From NCBI RefSeq assembly GCF_000003815.2, contig NC_049995.1, positions 12,166,061-12,230,060 on the forward strand: 64,000 bases of DNA, in the 5' to 3' direction. The position numbers and the translations under genes are program-made. The notes under the pieces were generated by a model. It was given only the letters and a program-made list of their open reading frames with translations, was not told the DNA's origin and made no database searches. This document shows positions 12,001 to 24,000 of the stretch, in pieces. Position 1 is the stretch's first letter. Each line of letters starts with the position of its first letter. Origin of the DNA: Branchiostoma floridae (lineage: Eukaryota > Chordata > Leptocardii > Amphioxiformes > Branchiostomatidae).

Positions 12001-15000
12001 CTTATTATAACCTCTAAACACACAAACTATTTTGCACACCCACATCAAAATCCATCCTACAGTACATTCTACCTCCAGTTTGCTCCATAGATTGCTTCCA
12101 TTCAGGGTAATCTAGTTCCTGTCTCATTTTTCAGCATTATTTTGGGGGGATATTGAATACTCACAAAGCAGTGTAATGAGGATTGAACTTACAAATGTTG
12201 GTCTGAACACTGTTGCCATGCTCTCAAAGGGGTCAGAGTGTGCAACTTTGAGTTTGAGTTGATCAGCAGGGCTCTGGTATATGTTTACAAGAAATCTGTA
12301 AATGCTGTAATTGGTCCTCTTTTAAGCCAGCAAGCAAGAGGGCAGCTTGCCTGACCATATTGTGAGCTCTATTCTAGTCTAAAGAACTTTTTTTTGGGCA
12401 GCAATTTGAACGATATCTGCTTGTCACCAATCTCTGTCCAAAGTGATAAAGGAGATTTTTGGTTGAAAAATAGACATAACTCATCTGTAAATAGCAAATT
12501 TGGAAAGAGACAAAGATCATTGAGAGTACTAGAGTAATGCCTGATTTTAAATAGTCCCAGACCATTCAGCATTGAATCAATCAAAGAAGCAAACTGAAGT
12601 TAGAATAGGATAGATCCCATACAGGCTAGCTAAACTCTACACATCTATTCAAACAACTTGTACCTTCCTCTTTCTTAGACGGTTCCTTCTTATCTGGTTT
12701 CTCTGCCTCGGTTTGCGGGAGTTTTATCTTGACTTTCTTGGCTACAAGAGTAGAGAGGAGAGGTAAGGAGAGATGGAAAGAAAAGGAAAAAACAAAGACA
12801 GGACAAAACAAAACAAAATGACAGAGAGAAGAAGTTATATGTAAGTGTTGAAAGTTGTGGGATTGGCTGTGGGTAGATATTTGGGTTTTCTTCAACTACA
12901 CCATTGATCACCATACACCATTGACTACACGGTCGGTGATGTATGTATGTATGTATGTATGTATACAAAGTAATACCTTGTGTGTGCAATCAAAATGTTA
13001 CTGAATGCTATGTATAATATGATTATGATATGATATGATATGGTATGATTTAACATAATATATTAAATTTAGTGTATACATCAAATGAACTGTTGGATCT
13101 ATTCAATTTTGTATATGCATATAACTATATACAGTATTCTCTTTCAGGGCTCGAAATACTGGGTGCATGTGCACTCAGGTGCACCCAAAATTGGAACTGT
13201 GCACCCAATTTTTTTCAGTGGGTGCACAGGGTGCACCCAAATATTTTTTTAGGTTTATGTATGGAAAGACATCAAGTATACGTTATATTCTTGACATCTA
13301 AGTGTTAGAAAGATAATAAAAATGTCTGTCATGTTACTTGTTTAAGAATTTGATAGCTTGCCACTAACTTTTGTTACTAGGTTTTTTTTATATTCTACTT
13401 AAATTTAAGTGGTGCACCCAAAAATTTTTTGGTGCACCCAATTTTTTAAGCTGGGTGCACCAGTGCACCTAATCCCAAAAATGAATTTCGAGCCCTGCAG
13501 TATTCTCTCTCCATAAGTAATGCTCACGACAAAGCGTGATAGCTGATAGTCAAAGCAGCTTTGCATGGGCTCACTTAGAAAGGCAAGCACGCCGGTTCAC
13601 ACTCTGAAAAGTGTATTGAGCTCTTAGAACTTCTAAACATGGAAAATATCTGATAATTGATGATAAAGATTTCCTAATCAGCATAAATGTAAGCTGCCTT
13701 CCAGTGTTGTTACTCTGATAACTTAACCTCAGTATTCTGTAGTAATTATAAAAGCTTGCACAGAGAAGCAAGGGGGAGGGGGGCAACCTAGCGACAAGAC
13801 TTTGAAGCAGTGACCAGCTCTATGTATTTGTGACAAGCAAGCCTTGGCAAACTCTTTAGCTTGCTTCAAAGTAGGTCATAAGAACTATTAAGCCTACAGC
13901 AAGACAGACTCAAATATCTGGAGAGCAGAAACCATTTTCCATGTAATCTGACACCACAATGTACCTCTGTACCCCTGTACAGACTTGGACAGGTAAGGTT
14001 CTGTCTATGTAAATAGGGCTTCCTGTCCAGCTCAGGAATTGGGTCAGGAAAAGGTGTAGACAACACCGCTAGCTGCTGTTTTTAACAAGTGAAGCAGTGA
14101 GCCAAAAACTGGGTCAGTTTGTTCTACAAGCAGACAGTGTAAATCTCTAATCCTGCTGAAAAAAATCTACAATCTCAAACTACGTACAGGATGGGTTCTA
14201 GGAACATTTCTACATTTGATTTTGAGACCCTTCTTCCTTATGACCTTAGTAAGCTCTAAGTCCTACCCTGTGGTATTGAAAGGGTTGCAGAATAAGATAA
14301 AACTTGCCTATACTATTTACTTACAAAATGTACTAAAAGGCAGTATATGTTGATGAAGGTTAGAACTCTAGGTAGGACATTACACATGATGCAGAATAAA
14401 TCAAGCAATCAGATAAATTTTCTTAAGAGTCAGAGGTCCCAGATTCACATGTATCATTCTTAGTCACTGATAAATGTTCACAGGGGATATTATCTACAGT
14501 ATCTGACTCTTTAGAGAATTCATCCTGATGCTTGATATGTTTGTAAAATTACACAATTTACACATACATGTATGTAATAGGCATCATGTTCTAAGGCCTA
14601 GTACAAATTTGGAAAGACACATGAAATTTGGAAAATGTGTTTTACTGTGCATGTGGGAGGTCAAAGTTGAAGGCCCCTAACAAATAGATTGTTCTTGTCT
14701 TTACCATACTTGATGCTGTGTACAAAAGTGCTATGTTTATGTCTCAAGGGCCTTCAACTTTGACATATTACCCACAATGCACCTCAATAGGCATGTGCAG
14801 TTTAGACCATTATCATGCTTTTTTCTCTTGTAGTTCTGGAGTAAATTTGACTCATGAAATAAATTCCATGTGTCTTTCCAAATCAAATCTAAACACACCC
14901 CTAGTATTGTATTACATCTTACCTTCTTTCTTAGGTTCCGGTATGATCTCTTCTGCTTTCTTCAGTTCCTCTTCAGGCAATTTCTCAGCCACCGGCACTT

Positions 15001-18000
15001 CACCGTAGGAGATCTCAGGTTCCAGACCCCGCTCCGTTATTCTGGCTGTGGGAGAAACACAGAAAACTAGGCTGAAAACATGCAGCCTGAAAATACTAAA
15101 ATCAGCCCCAAAATGCTAAAATCAGCCTGCAAACACTCAAAATCAGCCCAGAGTCTATGTTTTCATGCATGATTGGGTTGGGGCTTGGATTTGGCCATTG
15201 GAGACAACAGAATTGGTCACAAGACCGTTTTTTTCGTGTTAGACCGGTCCAGAAAAAACAAACCTAAAAGCAATCAGAGGACCAAATGTTGGTGCGATTG
15301 AAAAATGAACATATTAAACCAGTAGGCGTTTACATGTTTGGGGGCTTACCAATAAAAATAAATACCAAGAGCGAAGTAGAGGAGAGCTGTTTTACCAAGC
15401 TTCTACAGTCAAACTTGGGTCTAAAACAGAGGCAGTTAGCGTTGCTTACATGACTCAGATAGGAATTTAAAACTGAATGTCAGATACTCCACCAAGCAGA
15501 ATACAGTTCACAGATAATCACAGACCTGGACCTGATCCTCTGGACCTGGACTGTACTTGTACCTGTATTTTCTGTACTGGTCCCCATCCCAAGTCCTTAC
15601 CAATGATGCCCTTGTAGTCCACCAGTTCCAGTTTGACCACGACCACCGTTCCCCACACAGCCACCACGGCCACCACTTACATCCAAAATCCGGTCTACTG
15701 ATTTTTTAGGTCCATTTTCCCGGACAGGTCTTGTACGGTTTTGTACCCCTACTTACCAATGATGCCCTTGTAGTCCACCAGTTCCAGTTTGACCACGACC
15801 ACCGTTCCCCACACAGCCACCACGGCCACCACTAGCATCCACACCAGGAACGCTGACGGCTTCTCATCTTTACCCCCCTTCTTGGTTCCATTCACTGCTG
15901 GGGAGACAAAAACAGACACAAAAGTAGGTGTTAATCTGGCTCCTTTCCAATAATAGATATCGGGAACCTTTCCTCCCACCCAGTTCTACGAATGGAGAGG
16001 TGCACATCTTATATAAGAGAGTGACCACACCAGGAACGCCGACGGCTTCTCATCTTTACCCCCCTTCTTAGTTCCATTCACTGCTGGGGAGGGGGAAACA
16101 GGTACAAATGTACATGTTAGTCGTGAAGTATTTTGCAGTGGTTAAAGTTTGTGATTTTCGCACCGATTTAACAATTAATGTACACTGTCTTGCATAACAT
16201 AATACATGACATGATAATGGTTTTTCTTTTGCGAATAAGATCTTTTCTCACCTATTGCAAAAGTAAGCTCCCACAAACTTAAAGTGATTAGGAGAGGACA
16301 ATAAAATATAAGAAAAGATACTACAATCATTCCAAAATAAACATGAATTTTTTTCCAGATCTTTGTTCTTTCAAATCTTTTTTTTTTCAGTTTTTTTTTC
16401 AGATTTATTGGGCAGACCTTGCCTTTTGAGGTACTTTTCATATTGTTTGCAATTTTGTGTTTACATCGGAATTTCTATCCTCATGTCACCTTTTACCCAT
16501 CACATACAATAAATACACTTATCTTTCAATTAACTTAATTTCAAAGTGGGAGGTAAAAAGTAGTTTTTGCGGTGTTGAAAATAGGATTAAGTGGTAGATA
16601 TAGCAAATACTGTAATTCACTTTATGTTCACGGTAGCAAAATTTCGCGGTGTGAGAAAAAATTAAGTGTTAACGGCACTCTATGTTCGCGGTGGCGGCGG
16701 TTCACCAAAAGAAAGTCGGCCTGTTTCGGCCGTGATTTGATGACAGCGCACGGAACGCAACAGGGCCAATGACCCCTGATATGTCGCAATCACATTTGCC
16801 GCATAGGCTGACGGGATACCCACGCCAAACACAAGCGACGCGGGCGCCATTTTGAAATATTTTCGGCGTGAAAGACGGCGCTAAGTTTTAAACTTTCAGC
16901 GTAATTTGTGGACACAAATTGTACACAAATTGTACACAAGAAGGTGAAGAGTTTATCTCTCCGATATTTACAGTAGTTCCAACTCAGAATTATGAAACGA
17001 ACGTCTTTTTTTCGGCATGTAAGCGGAGTTTTGTTTGCCACGTTTCTAGTCATAAAAATTTCCCCGCTATTATTGTTGTGAATCTTAGTTGCTGTAATTC
17101 CATAGCCATTACTTGTATTTGTAAAGACCGGTACTACTCAGTTTTATTTTTTGTTCTGTTTTTAACTTGTAGAAATCTAGTTAAACTATGATAATGTACT
17201 AAGTAGATTGTTATCGCAGCCATGTCACGGCGTGTACGTAAGTTTTGTTAGTAAACAAAGCCGATATGTTTCTTTTTCCTCCGGTCGCCGGTGGCACATT
17301 TCTATACAATAATGACTCCCTGTATCGTATATGTGTTGAATCAACTTTTATTTTTACAACATACTGGTATTTCAGTAAATTCGCTGGTTTATTTGTACTC
17401 ATCACCTGAAATTCCGCGACTTTGTTGAAAATTCCTTTGTCTAACGCTTGGCTTGGGTACCGCCATTTTGTAACATTTTTTTTATGTATCGCTAGCTGTA
17501 GTTGTACAAATATACGAGTCATTTTTTGTACTAGTACTAGTACTTTCAGTGATGATCCTGTAGTAATTCCTTGCTTGAATAGCACTGTAGTAGTTTTTTA
17601 GTTTGTAAATGTACACATGCTGCCTGCTAGCGGCGATGTAAACAAAATAGCGGTTTATGTTATCGTAACGTAAACATGAACATAAGTAAAAGAAATGACA
17701 CAATTTTGTGCTTGTAGAATAAATGTTTTATTTCTTGAGGAGAATTTGTGTTTGAGTTGTTATTGTGGCGATCGTTGCGTGTTGAAAGTGTGTTGTGTGA
17801 ATGGATAAGACATTCGTAACGTACTAGTAAGTACTAGTTCTAAGTACTTGGATGGTAGCGGAGAAGGGGGAGGGGGGCGAAAGACGAATGATTTTTTAAC
17901 GGCAATGATAACTTCGCGGCACAGACGTCACCGTGAAAACCGTGAACATAAAGTTACCGTTAATAAAACAGGAATTACAGTATTATGTACTGTCAACTAA

Positions 18001-21000
18001 GCCCTATGTAGTCATTCTGGTCAGAAAGCTATCTGACCCCCCATGGGTATAAAACTTGCCTAACCCCCCTTAATGTAAATAGACTAATCCTAGCTGATAC
18101 TACCAGTAGGAGTCAACGACCTTTTGATGCAAAGACCAGGTTTTCTGGGACACTGTCAGATTCTTTGACCCAGTTTTTCCCTCACATGTGGCACAATGCA
18201 CACTTTGTTTGCCCAGTTGGCAATTTTGTGTGTTTGTTCTAGATAAGCATGGTAGACATTGTCTGCAACAAATATGAGCATACATACAACAAATATGGCA
18301 TATCAAAGGCATTACTAATCGGTGTTTGTCCATTCTAAATGAGGATAAAACATGAGTGTATACTGCAAATCTGAAAATTGTTACAGTGCTCACATTACCT
18401 AACCTTTGCCAAGATGGTTATCTTTTTGGCAGCATTGTCTGTGAGTTAGACACACACACTACTCTAGGGGTGGGTACAGGTACCGGTATCAGTACAGTAG
18501 CAGTATTGGTACAGTGTCCTGGTACAAAATGTTTTGTTTTTAATTGTTGGACCAGTCCAGATAAAACGGACATCAACAAAAAATCAGCAGACCAGATTTT
18601 GGACCCCCTACTGGCTTCTTATGGTACTGCAGCAGAACTTCCGGCTTTGATATCTTGTGATCTGGACAAGTAATACGTGCAGTGCAACTTGCAATGTACT
18701 GAAATAACATCTGATATATTTGGTAAGCTAGTCTAAGCAACAGATCTCCAAGCGCAATTCTACGACAAATAACTTCAAAGTGTCCAGATAGCTCAGAAGA
18801 AGTGATACACACTTTTTGGTAAAAAAAATAAGAGTATCAGTTTTTATCCATTCACTTGACAAAGCCTAAAGGGCCCTACAAAAATAAGCCTCTAAAAATA
18901 GCCTGCTCCCATATGTAGCTGGTAAGATGAGAGATGCCTTCTTTTCCAATAAGAAACCATACGTACATAGACCCTTTGCCAAATCTGTGAGCTTCCCAAA
19001 AATTGTTCCAAATTCGTTCTAATAATTTTCTACACAGTTGGAATGTTAGACGCCCTCCCATTTTGTAATGAAAAAGTGATATTCTTTTGAAAATTTCTGG
19101 ATATGGGCTTGGTTGTTTAAACAAAGTCTTCAATGTACATGTGCAAGAAGTTAAAACACTTATTCATTTCTCGGTTCACAATAACAAAACATCACTGGTC
19201 GAATAGATGTAGTACATAACATTAACAATTAATTATGACAAATGATTATCCTTGCAATTCATATGAAGTTTTTATTGAAATTTAATTTGCATTGAACTCT
19301 CATCATTTTATTTTTATAGAAAAGAACAATTTTTTACAGAAAATACAGAAACAATTCTATTCTAACATCTCAAATGTTCCCATTTATTTTTTACATCCAT
19401 TTTCTGAATCATGTGACACATTATGAACTCAATTGTCATGCAAAATGTTGTCTTGAAAAAAACAAGTCTGACAACTAGATGTCTGGACAAGTTCAAGCAT
19501 ACTGCTAAAGTCATGTTTCTATGGCAACGGCCTGCCATTTTAGCCTTCATCAAGGTTAAAGTAGAGGTCAAAGGGGGAGGGGGGTTTAGTACCAGCGACA
19601 TATCATACCATGATTATAACTAATAATAGAAACAGTTTTGTCATATATTCAAGTAGTCTAAACTATTTCTATTTGTTCTCAGTCTAAGACACAATCTCAT
19701 CAGGAATTAGAGCTGATGTGCTGGTATGTAACGTCCATTAATTAAACTGTCCTTATCAAAAATAGAACCCTATTCAAACCACAAACGTGCAGGTATGCTA
19801 GTGTGCCCATGTTGTACCCCCATGTACCATTGAGTACATAGAGAATATCTGTATCCCTAAACATTTTGATATATTTTACACTCATATATATATTTTAGGA
19901 ATATAGCAGAAGATTCTAAGATATCTTTAGATCAAACAATCATTAGAAGATACATGGAAATCTCAAAAGCATCATGGTTATCAGCGGATGTGCTATTTTC
20001 AGAGACAGTCATGGTGTTCTGGGATATACATGTGAACATGTATGCAATACTGAAGATCTGTCCGAGAATTTAGACCTTTGTAATAAAATCTGGACAAGAC
20101 AAAATACCGGTGCGTACTCACCCAAGACATCCATACTGGCTATACAATGTGCATTGATACAGCTGTTTGGGTCCGTATCTGTTAGTGGGTTACAGGCTGA
20201 CAAGGTCAGTACATGCTAGAGCCCACCCTACCATATATGTCCACCGCAGGATTGATATGATACCCGAAGGTCTTTGTGACGCTTAGGTCTATTTCTGAAC
20301 GTTGTCACGGAGGTTCTTTTCCAAGTTGGTTATATAAGAATGAATTGTAAGTGCAAATAGATGTGAGAAATTTGTGTGTTCTGTTCAGTGAGTGTTTGTG
20401 TATGATTGTACGATCCGTAAATAGCTTCAGTGAATAAACTGCTAGTTCTAAACTTGGATTTGGTGAGTAAATGCGATGTAATTTGGTTTGAAGCGGCATG
20501 CAAATCAGTGCATAATATGATATACCTTTTCTTTTGCAAAAAAGTCTCTTTGATATGATACTAAAATGCCTTTATCATATATTTCAAGATCAGAAGGATT
20601 TGATTTTGCAATACCATAAGGATAAAAGGAAGTGATCACTATGGTTTTTTTTTAAAAATTGGAACTGTTAAAACGAGTGGTTAGGGGAGTAGAACAACCA
20701 TTTTGAGGTCAGCACAAAAACTATGAACACAAAACCAATGCAGAAATTTCAACATTTACCGTATAAGTAGAGCTAGCAGCTTTCCTGTGTCCTGCTAAGA
20801 AGTCACTACAACCCTTACATGTACTACTAGTATTAGAAGCATGCACATTGTGAGGTTTAGAATACCAACAGTTAGCCAGGGATTGGAACCCACGACCCTA
20901 TGTTTCCAAAAAGAAAATAAAAACATTTCCTTTTTTGCCGCTGTGGATTTCATTAACATTCATTTTACAATACTGCTGTATACAACAAGATAAAAAATTT

Positions 21001-24000
21001 CCAAATTGCCAGTGTCTTTCTGTGTGGTGTATGTGTTTTGTAAACGCAAATGTAGTGATTATAACAAAACTACAGCAAGAGTATTTTGCGTGTTCTGTTT
21101 TCAAATAGCCCCCCTCCCCACTGTCCCCAGGGTCATAAAGTTAATGACCTGTGAAATTACAATGAGCTATCCACTCAATCATGGACAGCCCTCCCTGACC
21201 ACTCTCACCACATCGTAAATACATGTAATATTACCTGTTCAATGTAGTTCATTAAAAATTCAGTTGTACAATACTAGAATAGCATGAAAAACATATTGAC
21301 CAAACCAGTAACGCTAGTTCACTTTTATCCCCAGGGTAAACTATGCTATAAGTACAATACGTGTTTTTTAAAACATGGTATTTGGGGATATCAAGTCGAA
21401 AGACGATGGACTCATATTTTGGGCATTCAACAGCTTTTCCAAAATTTCCTTTCTTAAGTTGGAATTAAATAATATGTAAGTTGTAACAGAACAAGACATA
21501 CAAAAAATCTACTGTAAATGCATGAATTTTTACATGGATTTAGATTATCAATATGGCAGTAAAAGAAAGGTTCCATTATCATTGTGTTTTACAGAAGAAT
21601 TACTACTAGAAATGTCTTGGAGATGCATATTCCAGGTGTCATGATTTTTTGTGGGAGAGGACAATAATACAAGATTTTCAAAATCTAGAGCATATGGTCA
21701 CTTAACACAAAGTCCTCCAGCATGATTCTAATTTCCGAAAACTTATTGAAAGATCAAAACATCAAGGAGGTTGGTATTACCAAATACCACTGTTTCTTCA
21801 TTGTTAGATTACAACTCAAACAAATTGAGCAGAAAATCCGCTGTACTGAACAAGTTTGCAAACTCTGCTCTTTGCCTGGCAGTCTGGAATTGTGTTTGTC
21901 CAAGACACACAAATTTGGCTGGATAACTTTATACAAACACATGCTGTTCACACCAAGAGCTTTGTTCACACCAGGGAGGTTTAAAACCCCAGTTTTCACA
22001 CCAGGCATGTTTGCAAACTGTCTACTTATTATCACCTATTGCTCTACTAAACAAACAAAGGTGGGAAAAACAAAGAGAACCAAAACTGAGCACGGCTTGA
22101 TAATGATATGCAAAACTTCAAGGAAAACTTATTCATAATAATTATACAGTACAATAGTTCCAAATCTACCAGGGTTTTACACAAATCTAAATATGGATTA
22201 GTTGTCATCATTATAAGCTTACAATATGGATTAAGTAGGTTTAAGTTTTTTTAACTGTTCTATCTAGTGTCAATGGCCAAGTCAAGCTTTTGAATTTGAA
22301 CAGCCAAAAAAACTTTGTAGACCTGCTTGCATCAAATAAAAACAATGTATTATACAACTTATAAAAAGGCCATGGGGGCATAAAAGGGCATGGAATTATG
22401 TATTGTTATCTCAGAACAGTTGTATTCAGCTTGTCTTTGAAATCTCGTTTATGCCTTTGATTCTAGATATAAATGATAGTTCTTTTTTGTGGCCTTTTCA
22501 TTAATCAAATTCATGGATATCCCCTTTTCTTCTGTTCAGTTACAACATTGTGTCAAGGGGTTGGCACAATTAGGTCTTGATAATGCAAATGACATGCATC
22601 TTCTAAACTGTAACTGACCCCAGTAGCCAAGTAGGCTAATCTTTCTGGTTTATCTTGGCAAGAAGGTCACATCTGGACATTGGTAACTGTTACTTTGACA
22701 TTAGGCCAAAGCAATAAGTCTAACGGATGGCATCCTTGCTTCTGGCAGACTCCAATGCGATTATGTGAAAAAAATGTGGGAAAAGTGCATATGTCTGTTC
22801 AAGGAGGTTGAAAGAGGGGACCCTCTTTCAACCGCCTTGGTCTGTTATGTCTGTTATCAGTGACCTGTACCTAGCCCGTCGAGGCATGAATGTACAATAA
22901 AGGTCTTTCAATCAATCAATCAACAAAATTTTCTTGTCACTTCCAGAGGGAAGGAAATTTCTCGTTGTTGTTCATTTTCAAAAACTGTCAAAAATTACTT
23001 AATGCGTGTATAGATGTTATCCAAAGATATGACTTGCTGTGGCCGTAAGTAGCAAACTCAGCTTACACTTACAGGAAATGGAACTGGGCCATACTAGCTA
23101 AGGTCCTTTTGCAGATCACCAAACTCAGGGTAAAGCTGAGGGCAAAAAACACATTACCACATCTTTTTGTGGTACATGTGCAGGCTAGCATAGGTAAATT
23201 CATTTATTTCAAATTTTGTAAAGAAGTTTTATTTTGTGGTAGGACACTCACTCACTCACTCACTATCCATTGTTGACAGAAAGGAGATTTCATCAGAATC
23301 ACAACAAAATGAAAATTTCTGTTCTCTCAATTTTGTTCTTCCGATATCGTCCATCTTCTGAGAAATCTGACATGTTCTTTGACTGATTCGAGATGAAGAT
23401 TCGCCAGGCCTCCATCTGGGTGATTTGAAGGGAATCACCAATACCAGACAGAAGGATTGCATCATCGCATATGGGACATATTCAAGACTTATGCAGATAG
23501 CCTACATTGATTGCACAATGGATCATCACACATTTCTGTTATTGCACAGAACCCCCAAATCCTAAACCAGTGTGGTCCAGCGGGATAACTTTCCATCTAT
23601 TGTTGCACCAACAAAATACATGTATTCAGCACTATGCTGGCAAAAGAGGTGTGCAATCAAGCAGCTTCTACTGTAACTACAATAGTACATGTATATTGCC
23701 TCTTGCTCCTACTAGTACATTACTCAAAATCAAAGTTCTGTTTTCCCTGCACACACAGAGATCCGTAAAATGGCCCCTATATAAACAGCAGTGTGAAAAT
23801 CCAGGATGTCGTGAAAGGTTAGATCAGCAGGACACAACACTTTGTGGTCATAATCATCAACTTTGACACTTAGTGCTCCATCAGATTAATCGTATAGCAC
23901 ACTGCTCATTGCAACCATGAGAATATAACTTTTCGTTCTCAAGCATGCAAAAAACAACACATATACCCCCCCCCCCCCACACACACACACACAAGTGTAT

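Noticed and set aside
17211-17585. 124-codon minus frame inside the 1.4-kb transposon
   Set aside because: No transposase motif, and composition matches the surrounding non-coding DNA.
20870-20910. tRNA gene (GGGTTCCAATCCC-like B box, minus strand)
   Set aside because: No full cloverleaf or anticodon stem could be drawn; more likely a SINE remnant.
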